Part shown: piece by piece, positions 9,657-20,167 of the stretch
Numbering within the stretch: position 1 is the stretch's first letter
Layout: every line of letters starts with the position of its first letter
Program-made: the position numbers and the translations under genes
NCBI GenBank assembly: GCA_003194525.1
Contig: NBIV01000107.1
Location: 1-64,000 of the forward strand
DNA length: 64,000 nt
From: Gracilariopsis chorda
Taxonomy: Eukaryota > Rhodophyta > Florideophyceae > Gracilariales > Gracilariaceae
Direction: 5' to 3'
Notes under the pieces: model-generated
The model's input: only the letters and a program-made list of their open reading frames with translations
Database searches by the model: none
What the model was told of the DNA's origin: nothing

Positions 9657-10967
9657 ATGACGCCCGCTCCCACCCTTCTGCGCCTGCTTCTCGCCCTTCT
9701 GCCCCTCCTCACCGCCGCCGTTCACGCCCACGCCGTGCTTACCGACCCGCCCCAACGCGGCGTCCTCAACCCAGCCAACAAGTTCAACCGCGGCAGCGAA
9801 CGCTGGACCAATGCGCCCATGGACCTCAAGGCGCACTTTCCGGCCGGCGACAAGAACGATGCCCCCGGCGCTGCTGCGCGCAGTCAGCTGCGCGCCTCGG
9901 CCAATAATTGGGTCCCCTTCGACCCGCTCAACCCCAACTTCAGGTGGCGCGCCGGAGTGTGCGGAGATCCCAAACGTGGCGAACAGCAGCACATGCGGGG
10001 AGGTCGCTTCTACTTCGGCGCACAGATTACACGCACTTACAAGCAGGGCGAGCTCATCCCCATTGAGGTCAACGTCGTGGCCCATCACAATGGCTTTTTC
10101 CAGTTCCACATCTGCGACGTCGCCAAGTGTGGCGGCGAGATATCCGAGCAGTGCTTTCGGGACCGCCATTGTTACGCCCTGAAACGCGCCCCAAACGCAG
10201 CCTGTGATTCTGGTTTCGACAAACAATGCGCTCCTATCGACCCTAACTTTCCCTACCGCTGGTACCTACCGTGTGCAACCAAGCCTGAAAACTCTCAAGA
10301 GCGCATGGGAATGGACAAAATGTTGTGGCAGTTGCCGGACAACCTCAGCTGTGACCATTGCGTCTTGCAATGGTTCTGGTCCGCTGCCAATACTTGCAAC
10401 CCTCCGGGAGTTATTGCCTTTTACGACGGCCCGAATCGACCGAGGAACTGGGGAAACTGCTTTGGACAGAGCGGTGCCAGGGGCGGTGTCACACGCGTTC
10501 AGCGCAACTGTTCACCGCGACGAAACCCTGAAGAGTATTATCAATGCGCTGATGTCAGAATTCTTTCCCGTCAGTCCGCCCCACCGCCTGCTAACGCCCG
10601 CCAACCGCGGCCCGTATCTGCCCCGACTAGTGTCGTCTCCAATGGTGCCCTGCAGTATGTACGCTTGTATGCAGACGGTCGAGAGGTTGTCAAACTTGCA
10701 GCTCAAAATGTTGTTGACGTTTCCGCCTATTCTAAACTCACTTTTGAAGCCGTGGCTGCTCAGTCGCTTTCGAGCGTGCACTTTGATATTGATGGTACTC
10801 CGCTTTGGACCGATTGGACTGCTCCTTATTTCATGTTTGGTAATCGCAAACGTACGCCTGCCTACTGGAAACACCCTATCTTCAATCGCCGATTCGTCTT
10901 GCGCGTGCGCGCCCCTCAGAACGGCCTACAGCTGCAGATGTCTGTCACTCTCGTCAACAAGTCATGA
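9657..10967 (+). CDS. Secreted copper-dependent polysaccharide monooxygenase, AA15-like, with C-terminal beta domain
   Basis: 436 residues from the ATG at 9657. The frame is open further upstream but only through repeat DNA, and this ATG starts a clear signal peptide (Leu-rich, residues 6-24). Predicted cleavage after VHA leaves HAVLTDPPQRG, so the mature N-terminus is a His, required for the copper histidine brace. The second brace His lies in VVAHHNGFFQFHIC (about 140-153). The core also has VCGDPKRGEQ, GGRFYFG and CDHCVLQWFWSAANTC (232-247), all typical of AA15 enzymes that oxidatively cleave chitin or cellulose outside the cell. About residues 320-436 form a second beta-rich module (SSVHFDIDG, APYFMFGN) resembling bacterial beta-sandwich modules. 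The linker near 290-310 is Pro/Ala-rich. Substrate is not predictable here. Confidence 0.85.
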   Translation: MTPAPTLLRLLLALLPLLTAAVHAHAVLTDPPQRGVLNPANKFNRGSERWTNAPMDLKAHFPAGDKNDAPGAAARSQLRASANNWVPFDPLNPNFRWRAGVCGDPKRGEQQHMRGGRFYFGAQITRTYKQGELIPIEVNVVAHHNGFFQFHICDVAKCGGEISEQCFRDRHCYALKRAPNAACDSGFDKQCAPIDPNFPYRWYLPCATKPENSQERMGMDKMLWQLPDNLSCDHCVLQWFWSAANTCNPPGVIAFYDGPNRPRNWGNCFGQSGARGGVTRVQRNCSPRRNPEEYYQCADVRILSRQSAPPPANARQPRPVSAPTSVVSNGALQYVRLYADGREVVKLAAQNVVDVSAYSKLTFEAVAAQSLSSVHFDIDGTPLWTDWTAPYFMFGNRKRTPAYWKHPIFNRRFVLRVRAPQNGLQLQMSVTLVNKS

Positions 10968-13501
10968 GTTGTAACGCCCGCTCAAAATATTTACCACCAC
11001 AGACAAGTATCGTAGCACTTGACGTGCTTTGCTTTTGTGTTCTTTGTGTTCTGTGTGTGCGAACCGTTTACTTATGTGTTGGACATACAATGCTGCTTAT
11101 CATGTTGCAAGCGCTCTTTTTATCAACCATTATCTTCTTTCTTACTCGTTTGTTTGTGTAGCGTCCCAGCGGGGAGACTGCTTCCTTTTCTTTACCACAG
11201 CTAACCTCTCATCATAAAGCAATCACCTGTTTAACCGCATAACATCATAACCACTTTTGCCTCGCTCTACCTTGTGTCTGCTTCGGGTAACCTTCGGGCA
11301 TGCTTCGCTTGCTTGCGAAAAGCACCTCTCCAGCGAGGCTCGGTGGCGAACCCGTTTCGCCTTCACACCACCACACCCGCACGGGAGCTTTGCGCTGCAA
11401 TGCATTGTGCACTGACACCCGCACGCTGCACCGCTTTCTTGCACCTGATCCCTCACCTCAGCACTACGTAAGTCAGAAACTGATTCTGCGCAAACTGTGC
11501 ACATCTACGACAACAGCGTTCTCGTCCCGTCTACGGCACTTCCCCCGCGCGCACAAGTTACCTAACCTGCACCGTTCCTAGCTTACCGAACAACAAACCC
11601 TCTCAGCCACGTTCTGCTCTGCACTTCAGTGCCCGCTTCAAAGCTCACCAAAAAAAAGCTTCTCGCTCGCGATCACCTGTTCAATGCATGTTGATTCATT
11701 CCACATTCAGTCACACCGTGGAACGAAGGGCGGCTTATGTCACCGCAGTCATTGCGTCATCCCAGCTGCGATTCTGCTCACTTTGCTGTACAGCTGAACA
11801 CTGGTGTTAACAGTAGAAGGCATGAGAGCGTGCACAAACTCCTCTCTGACGTCATACTCTTTGAGGCGCCCAATGTCTCTGTGTGCGACACGCGTCAACA
11901 ACCGTTTGCCCAGTTAGCGCTGCCGGTATTTGCGGTCAAGCAACATCTGCAGAGAAGGCTTGTTTCTGCACCATGTTGCAGGGCCAAAGGGTTAGGCGCT
12001 AACCAAACTATAGCCGTGTTCTACAGTAATACTTTGCAAAAAATATAGACATGCTGAGGCTTAGATAACTTCATATGTTATTGGTGAATATGATGTCGGA
12101 CCGTTTTTGTGCGGGAGCACTGGCTGAGCACATCTGGCCTCTCCTTTCTGGCTGATAACAGGTCGACCATCTTCGTCAAACCGATTCATTCGTCGTTTCG
12201 CAACTGAGAAGATGTTAATCTATGACACTCAATGGGGACTATCCATCTACCCCTGAACGGTATGGGCCACACATTTATGCTTCAAAATCATCCACACATC
12301 TTTACTCAGAATGTCACTCGCTGCAATTGCCGTTAAACAAAGCTGTTTGGCTTGCACTAGATATCAGTATTCGTAGCCTGGATATGTAAAGGGCTTGGAT
12401 GGTTAACTTACCAAGGTAGGAGTCACGTCTGTGATCATCATAATGAACATGAGACCACTGTGCTTACTTCGCAATTGGCAATCATGTCAGGGGTTAAGAT
12501 TGAACGGGGACGGAAGGCTATCTTTAAAATCCTTTGTAATCTTCTAACCTTACAGTACTTCTTAGCTCAGACATTTAACGATCCGCCGTGCAATCATCCG
12601 CGGCCCATTATTTCGCTTCACATATGCTTGAAGCTATCATTCTGACGTCCACTTGGCTGACGCAGCAAAAGCTATCTCGGTTCCCCTAATTCCCTTCCTG
12701 CGTTACGTCATAGCTGGTTTTTGCTCATTGCCCTGACTACTGATTCACACCAAGGGCCACGACATGAGCCAGCGCCAAATACAAGGTTGTCAGAAGGAGC
12801 ATTTCCGCTCGTTCAAGAAAACGATTCGTAAATCCTTGACTGAAGCATCCAATCTTTCGCAACTCATCGGAAATTGCATGGCTCAGCCAAGTTGCGCGCG
12901 AGTACCCTTGGTGTCTAAGGGTTACCATTCTCCGGCTAAAAAACAGAATACAGAGCGCTCCGCCTGCGGAAGATATCATGCATACAGCCTCCTTCCAGTC
13001 ACGGTGTAATTTTGGAAACAGGCAACGGGAGAGATAAGCTTCTCCAAGGGTCCTATCAGCCTTCTCCGGATTTTTCTTGAAAGAGACCTGAGCGTCCTAT
13101 GCAAGCGTATGCGAAGGGCTAGTTCTTCCTTGGAAGTGAGGGTTTGGGCTTTACGACATTAAAAAGCTGTTTTGCAAGAATGGGCTCCGCCAAGAAGGCG
13201 GAATCGGGCAACTATTACACATTATAAACAAACGAACAAGCGAACTCTTTACGAGGAGAGAGATGAAGGTAGGTAGAAAGGAACCCGGGAGTAAGAAAGG
13301 CATGTTACATTGGTGGGGTTCCTCTTGACTAACAGGTTGACGTAGAAGGATCGCAAATAGCGTTTTCAACATCTTCACGGTGCACGAGTCTCACAGGTAT
13401 AACGACTCGACGGGTTTGCCCGCATGCAGAAAGCAGGGGGTCGTACACCCGAGATCCCTACGACCTGTTCGTAAACTTGATTGATCATAGGCACATGCCA
13501 C
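10968..13501. other. Intergenic stretch, no gene recognised
   Basis: The reading frames are short and lack domain character. One small palindrome is visible, GGTTAG-GCG-CTAACC at 11990-12004, matching the motif group seen at 4.3, 6.8 and 16.1 kb. Confidence 0.5.
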
Positions 13502-15367
13502 TTATCTCTTTCCCTTGAGGAACAGCTGCAACCAAATCGCTGCAACTATCCTGTAGAAGACAATCATGGCTATCAACGCAACAAAATTAACCCAAAGTCT
13601 TTCTTCAAGCCCTTGGGCCCTGTACACGCTTTCACCGGCTACGGGCTCCAAAAACGGAGGGAAGGTGTCAGGTGAAGCTTCCCAAGTTGTGTCGCGGAAT
13701 TGATTCACCAGAAACGTCGAATATGAATAAAAGTGTGCGGCAACGTAGCGAATCCATCTGATCCACCATCCGATGCGGTCGATACTAATGAATGCACCCA
13801 TCACACACATAAACAAGCCGAAAGTCATTGCTCCAGCGGCAATGCCAACAATGAGAATAGGAATGACTGCAGAAATCAATACCATCATGGATTCAGCGAC
13901 AAATAAAGATAAGAACAAGTTTGCTACGAAGATGAAGAAGCGTTTCGCACCTGCGGTCAGTCCCACCATCCAGTACGTCACAGATGAAGCCATCAGAGCA
14001 AGCAGGAACACATATGGAATTTCGTACAGCGTGTGAGCCAAGATGTAAGCCCCAACCGAGTACGCACCGTTTGCCCTTTCACGCACCAGCACAGATCGTT
14101 CCTCCAGATACGCCGGAAGCACCGAGACTGACATAAAAATCATAAATGCGCAGGTGTAGAACAGAGCCGTGTTGTAATCGTTGAGCACTGACGCAGAGTT
14201 CCCAAGTCGAAGCCAGACAAGGCCGATCATGAGTGACAGCATCAGGTACATGGCAAACCGAAGCCAAAGAACGGCAGGATTTCGAATGGTATTCAGAACG
14301 CCTCTTCTGGTCAGTGTAATTGTCTGTTGCAAGAAACTGGATGCATAGTTCATTCGCTCCATTCTCTTCCCAGCACCGCCATGCAAGTCCGCACAAGAAG
14401 CTTCCATATCCTCTACTTCATGTTGCAGATTTGCTGCATGTTCTGACCTTGGCCAGCTTCGGATGCATTTTTCAACTGTTTCCAGACGTCCAAAGTCCTG
14501 GTTCACGAGTTCAAGCATCCATTCGATGTCTGAGCTCTTAGACGGTTTGCTGAATCCAAGCGAATGGAAATATTTCGATGCTTCATGAGCTGGTCCGAAG
14601 TAGCATGTGCTTCCACTGGAGATAAGAAGAAGAGTGTCAGCCATTTCGAACACAAGCTCACTAGGCTGATGAAGCGTGATGATCATCGACATTCCGGTGG
14701 TCTTTGCAATTCGTTTCAACTCAGTCATAACGTGGAAAGCAGTGGCACTGTCAAGACCAGACGTAGGCTCATCCAAGAAGATAAGCTTAGGAGCAGCAAC
14801 AAGTTCACATCCGATGGAGACACGGCGAATTTGACCCCCGCTGAGCCCGCGCACGAGTGCATTTCCGATCTTGGTGTGCTCGTGGGGGCGAAGGCCGAGT
14901 ATGTCAATGACTTCGTCGACCGCGTTTGGCCGTGCTGAAGCATCGGAAAGGTAAAACTCTGCAGCCGTCTGCAGAGTTTCACGTACCGTCAGTACCCCAA
15001 GCAAGTCATCGGTTTGCTGAACATATTTTGCAATAGCTTTTAGTCCATGCGCGGTCTTCACTTTTCCATCCAAAACCTGGGTTCCTTGCACAGGGAGCTT
15101 GATACGGTCTGCCAAAGCGTCCAGCAGAGAAGACTTGCCGGAACCCGACGGCCCCATACAGAACAAGAGCTGACCTGGCTTCACATATCCGGAGACGTTG
15201 TTTAATATGCGCTTCACCGAAGGGCTCTCTGGATCTCTGGTGGCGGCTTTCTTGGACAACGGCACATCCACAGACACAGCGTTCCATGAGAGAGTGCTGC
15301 CGGAAGTTGCAAGCGCTGATGTTGAGCGATGAAGGTCCGGTGAGTTCTCCGTCATGGTGAGAAGCAA
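13502..15367 (-). CDS. ABCG-family (White/WBC type) half-transporter
   Basis: A complete 621-residue frame in the reversed domain order of the ABCG family: nucleotide-binding domain first, membrane domain second. Walker A is GPSGSGKSS (72-80), the signature LSGGQIRR (175-182), Walker B LIFLDEPTSGLDS (195-207) and the H-loop His is in TLHQPS (His233). About six membrane helices follow from residue 370 to the end, including LMLSLMIGLVWLRLG and a Gly/Ala/Ile-rich segment near residue 510. Half-transporters of this type dimerise and export lipids, sterols or other hydrophobic compounds, usually at the plasma membrane. The substrate cannot be read from sequence. The first in-frame ATG encodes MLLTMTENSP; the internal ATG four codons later (15355) is an equally good start. 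Confidence 0.93.
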   Translation of the reverse strand: MLLTMTENSPDLHRSTSALATSGSTLSWNAVSVDVPLSKKAATRDPESPSVKRILNNVSGYVKPGQLLFCMGPSGSGKSSLLDALADRIKLPVQGTQVLDGKVKTAHGLKAIAKYVQQTDDLLGVLTVRETLQTAAEFYLSDASARPNAVDEVIDILGLRPHEHTKIGNALVRGLSGGQIRRVSIGCELVAAPKLIFLDEPTSGLDSATAFHVMTELKRIAKTTGMSMIITLHQPSELVFEMADTLLLISSGSTCYFGPAHEASKYFHSLGFSKPSKSSDIEWMLELVNQDFGRLETVEKCIRSWPRSEHAANLQHEVEDMEASCADLHGGAGKRMERMNYASSFLQQTITLTRRGVLNTIRNPAVLWLRFAMYLMLSLMIGLVWLRLGNSASVLNDYNTALFYTCAFMIFMSVSVLPAYLEERSVLVRERANGAYSVGAYILAHTLYEIPYVFLLALMASSVTYWMVGLTAGAKRFFIFVANLFLSLFVAESMMVLISAVIPILIVGIAAGAMTFGLFMCVMGAFISIDRIGWWIRWIRYVAAHFYSYSTFLVNQFRDTTWEASPDTFPPFLEPVAGESVYRAQGLEERLWVNFVALIAMIVFYRIVAAIWLQLFLKGKR

Positions 15368-17621
15368 CCTCGTCAGTTAATGGTATCAAGGTAACTGAAT
15401 GAGTTGCGCGGCTGTTATAGTATCTCCTGTTGCAAACGATAGCAGCGTTTTGAAGGAGCTGAACACAGCCTGCGATTCGTATGATTGCTGAAGAAGTTCC
15501 ACCGGGACAAAAGATGCGAGAATTCTATGTCTCGATAACTTGCCATGTACAAAGGGCCTTCCGTAAAAGCGTGAGCGGTTACGCGGCCGGTGGTTTTGAA
15601 ACCGTTTTTGCGCTTTCTTTGCCTTTATATAGCTACGGAAAGCATCCAGTTGCAGTTAAAAGGCTATCATGCAAGCAAATGTTTGACCCTTTAAATACCT
15701 GTAGTACCTTTGGGATGAAGCATTTTGCCAGCAATATACAAAAGAGATAGAATGGGAGGGCAAGTTACCAGCTGTATGGTAGCGTTATCCTTGCTAGGTT
15801 AATTGCATGTTGATGTAGAATCCCTGATATAAATACTCGGTGCTGACAAGACAATAGCGCCGTTGGCAAAGAGACCGCTATCATTGTACGCATGGTGCCG
15901 CCGCGGTGACGTGTATTCTTGTAACCCTCTATCACAAGGGGAGACTGGGGACGTTGGTGTTCGTGAGCTGGCGGGGATTTTCGGAAGGACCAAAAACAGA
16001 AATTTCATACTTTGATGTCATTGTCTGCTGCACCAGGCAAAAGTGTGTGGGGGTTCCAGTAGTACCCTTGGGTAGTAAGGGTTAGCAGTCTGCTAACCCT
16101 TTACTAGTAATTTGGGGTGGTGTGATTACGGTGACGAGCGCGTGGTCCGATTCCTCGCAGTCGAAGTTCGAATGTGCATCTCTGTCACGGGACGATCAGC
16201 CGAGATTGCTAATGGAACAAGGGTTGGCCACAGCAATGCCATGTGGAAACTGCCACGCAGGCGTTGAGCCAGGGATTACGCTGTATGAGCATGCAGCTTG
16301 CATGCTCCTGCCGACTCAAGAGCACAACCATGCACTGTAACATCGCTTCGAGTTGACAGCTACATAATTACCAACGCTTCCACAAAATAGCCTTCATGCT
16401 TTTTTGCCCGTCCTCATTCGGAGAAAGGAGCATGGCCCATAAACAACACCCGCACTCCAGCGGCCGCGGCTCCATATTCCCCTCTCCTCGTGACCTTCCA
16501 CATTGCCTCCGCCCGCACTCCGGAGAGAGAGCAGTTACAACAACAATGAAATATCCACTACAGAGCACATGTGTGTGGGCCTCCTTTCTCGACGATACGT
16601 GTATTCTGTTACGCTTTGTTACCCAAACGATTCGTTAAAACTCGAATAGCGATGAGATATGAATAGATCAGTCCAGTGTGCCCCATAGCACGGTTCTGAG
16701 AAACACCTGCAGCGCGTTTCATAAATAGAGAGATTGCAAAACTAATCTTGAAAACAAGACATGAATGCGATAACAAATCATTCACCATCTTCAACCTGCA
16801 GTTGCACACTTGCAGCCCTCCTTTCGCATGACTCCTCGCTGTCGCTATGCGACCAAAGCGAATGAACGTGAGACCGAGTCTCCAAAAGAGCCTGAAAGTT
16901 CGGCGGATATTGTGAAAGAGAGAAAGAAAAATAACTCAATAGAGGATTCACGCCGCAGAAATTCTCGTACACTTATGGTATACAACAGGGACAGGACACA
17001 CACCTGTCATCTGTGGCTACGAAACGTACTAGAATTTCATACGATTTGTGAGTGTCATGTTCCACGATTTCACGACACCGGACGATGGCAGTCCTCTTTG
17101 TACCCTAATTTGCTGGAGAGTAGATCAAAAATTTATTCGTAGCTCGAGAGTACCAGCACAGGCGTGCAATGCCAATGTAGTAAATAGGCCTAAACTGCGA
17201 CAAAGAACCAAGATATAAGGTAAAAAAGAAACTCAGTAGTGACCGTACAACACGAGCAACAAATCCCAGTACAATGTAGCAAAGAAACTAAAAAAGGGGA
17301 TAACCTACGTGATCATAACCTTAAATTTAGCAAAGTGCTAATGATCAGTTCTATTATAGCAAAATGGCCTACACGCATGACCAAAACTTTACGTCTATTG
17401 CGCGGCCAAAGTGCACTGTGCTACAAAAAACGAGCCAAAACAAAACAAGTGTGATACAAACATGTTAGAAAGTGCAAAAGACAAAGACGCAACAACGCAA
17501 AGGGTGAGTGGTGGAAATTGAAGTTGCTTTGGTTGGTTTTGTTGCCCCTGGTGCTGCTTTTGTGCATATGATGCGGTGGATAGCTGCTGCTATACGCGTA
17601 TCTAACCTCTACCACCCCGTC
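15368..17621. other. Intergenic stretch, no gene recognised
   Basis: No supported coding region. The only structured feature noted is the 12-bp inverted repeat at 16077-16101, listed separately. Confidence 0.5.
16074..16105. repeat. Near-perfect palindrome, AAGGGTTAGCAG arms
   Basis: AAGGGTTAGCAG (16077-16088), a single T, then CTGCTAACCCTT (16090-16101). After a one-base bulge the pairing extends to AGT/ACT on the outside. It could form a 12-bp hairpin or be a binding site for a dimeric protein. Confidence 0.9.
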
Positions 17622-18326
17622 CTAACAGTGGTATTTATAATTCGCTATTACCACCTGACTCAGCGCCTGATATACTTCCTGCGCCGATATGCCTGCCCAG
17701 CTTTGCTGCGTTAGTGCGCTCGCAGTGGTTTTTGTGCCACTGCCGGGATGCCCGTGCAGTACTAGCAGCCCGTTACACGCGGCCGAGTTTTTGAGCTTCC
17801 TCGACACCAGCATGTAAGACAGCAAGCGGCTTTTCATGCCTTCTCGCAGGTGCCGACATTTCCAAGCGGCTTTAGGCTGATCTGTGGGCAGCTGTGTCAC
17901 AGTTGCGCCGTGCATGCGCTCTATACCGGTGGGCAGGTGGTACACGTGCAGACAAACATGCAGTGGCGCTGCAGCTGCGTTGTGGGAAGCGGGGCGGTGC
18001 GTGTGGTGGTCGACGACGAGATACGTGCCTTCCACACGGAATACGCACGGTTGCATTTTTGCTGGAAGCTCGATTTGTCGCAGAATGCTCAGCGTGCTAT
18101 CCGCGAACGCGCAGTTTTGGGGCAGCGCTGACCTCACGAAGTACTCTACTGTGGCGTGCAGCGCAGAAAACTGCGCGCAGTGCACGTCTACCTTTAGAAA
18201 GGGCTCATTGCGCAGCTTAGGGTGCGAGGGGAGCAGTCTCAGTTGCACTTGCGTGGTTATGCTACCGAATTCATCGTCGATGGCGTTCATTTTGGCGTCA
18301 GAAAGGCGCTGCCGGCTGCTTCGCAT
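17622..18326 (-). pseudogene. PCH2: Truncated PCH2/TRIP13-like AAA+ ATPase fragment
   Basis: A 234-residue frame resembles the N-terminal domain and the start of the ATPase domain of PCH2/TRIP13, the HORMA-remodelling ATPase of meiosis and the spindle checkpoint. Supporting text is EPFLKVDVH, VCLHVYHL, a region ending LREGMKSRLLSYM, and a P-loop environment LLVLHGHPGSG. The P-loop is abnormal: a Thr stands between the Gly and Lys (GSGTKTT instead of GTGKTT). The frame then ends about 45 residues later, with no Walker B, sensor or arginine finger. One base over, another frame reads AAKLGRHIGAG, closer to the expected helix, so a frameshift is likely. It is best read as a decayed or partial copy. 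Family assignment is by eye. Confidence 0.55.
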
Positions 18327-18462
18327 GCTTATGCAGATGTATGGCCTTGCCGTGATGGCAGGGCATGGCGATTTTGGGGTGCACGCCCTGCCATTATTGC
18401 AAGAGCATATACCCAGATTCCCACGATTTCTCGTACAAATGGAAATCTATAGGAGAAGCTAA

Positions 18463-19330
18463 TAGTATAAATTTCACACCAAAAAAATTAAAAATATTTG
18501 TAAAAATCCATTTGTGTGTGTTATTAAAACAAAATATATAATATAATGAATATAAAAACTTTGCGATGGCGGTGTGGGTAGTTTATCAACACACATAGCA
18601 ATGCTAACATACTACCTTCAGCAGATGCTTTAATTGCATCGTAACTAGCAAGGTCCCACAAATGACTGTTATTGTTACACTTAACATAGTTCTTACCGTA
18701 AGACACAATCATTAAAAAACACGAAACACCTAAAACTGGCTGTAATAACCTTAGGCAGTGATCTAGACTCGGCATTGCAAGCGCTATAAATGCAGTATTG
18801 TGATTACGTACAAATAAGAAACTACGCTTAGAACATTTTAAAGCCTTTGTGAATTTTTTGGCAACATGTCAAATTTAAGTGATTAAAACATATTTTTATG
18901 GCATTGCCTAGTAAATTATACGCTACAAATCTTTTTTCCGTTTTATTCAAATAATACCTATTTTATAAGTAGCGGCGATAGCATGATACCTTTTATGGTC
19001 GAATGCTACTTCCGGAAAAGGAACTGTGAACAAAAAGAAAAGCAAGAATTCAGAACTATGGGCCTATTATTTAAGAGAAGAATAAACAGACTGATAATGT
19101 ATAGTAGAAAACATATTATGTTGCTTTTGTTAAAAGCAAACGATATTTGTGGTACAAATTAATTTGCTCGTGGTCATAAAGAACAGAAAGCATTACTTTG
19201 AATAATTAATCTTAGGCAAAATCTCGATGTGTAGACAGCGCAGTATTTCAATCATAAATGAAAACAGGGAACATAAGTTTAAGTAGAACTCGATTACTTA
19301 CAGCCTTCTCTATCAAAGTGTGCAACTAAC
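18463..19330. other. AT-rich stretch, no gene
   Basis: Base composition changes sharply to AT-rich after about 18470. The short frames (for example 18775-18524, minus) have no recognisable domain. It may be older element debris. Confidence 0.5.
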
Positions 19331-20162
19331 TGTGGTGCAATGCCCCAAAGGGGAAAAACACCGAAAGACGTCAGGGATCTTCCTCTCACGAGGTGAACCC
19401 AGTTGGTTAGAGCCCTCCCAGTGGTGTCACGGCGAAGCCGGTTGGTAAGACCAGGGACACCTGTTGCGACTTGCGCAGGGAGGTGAAGGCGAAGAATCGG
19501 TATCCGCGTGAGCGGGGTGTGATCCTCAGTAGAGGTATGTTTCCACGTAAGTGGGGAAGTGGGAGCGGGTGCACACAGGAGGGCCGCGGGTAGCGGGATG
19601 TACTACTCTGAAAGGGGGAAAGGAGGAGAGTGAAGGGAAAGGAGGAAGAGTGGGCGAGGGTGAGTCGCGAGAGCGACGAACAGATACGGCAATGCCGGTG
19701 GACAGGACTCCCTATACAGGGCGAAATACCCATGTGATTGGAACAATTATACTCCCAAGGATGGGCCTCTTTAGTTGTGCAAGGGGGTTAGATGTCCCGT
19801 GGTTTACGGCGTTTCCCTCCAAGGAGGAGTAGAGCACGCGCGCAAGCGGTAACAACTAGAGCCAATTCCCCAGGTTGGGGTCCCTTGTTGGAGAAGGTTT
19901 ACTGTTGCGACGGCAGTGCGCGGTCGCACTAAGTACTAGCTTCCCAGAAATGGGTGTGAAAATAATAAATAATATTAACTAAAATACTCCACATTTCGTG
20001 GCAACATCCACTACTGTGGCCAACCACCAATTGGTCCAAAACCGTGTCCGACGTGTCCATACCCACCATTATGGGGCGTAGTTCATATACACACTACACA
20101 ACCGATAATATCGGGAAAACGATCAAGTACCAGGAATCCCTCCCTGAGGGCGTTGCACTTCA
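19331..20162 (-). mobile_element. Solo gypsy LTR, reverse orientation, with target duplication
   Basis: The reverse complement begins TGAAGTGCAACGCC and ends GGCATTGCACCACA, closely matching the LTR at 35838-36661 over its length. CTAAC occurs directly on both sides (19326-19330 and 20163-20167), a 5-bp target-site duplication. With no internal sequence, it is a solo LTR left by recombination between the two LTRs of a full element. Confidence 0.92.
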
Positions 20163-20167
20163 CTAAC

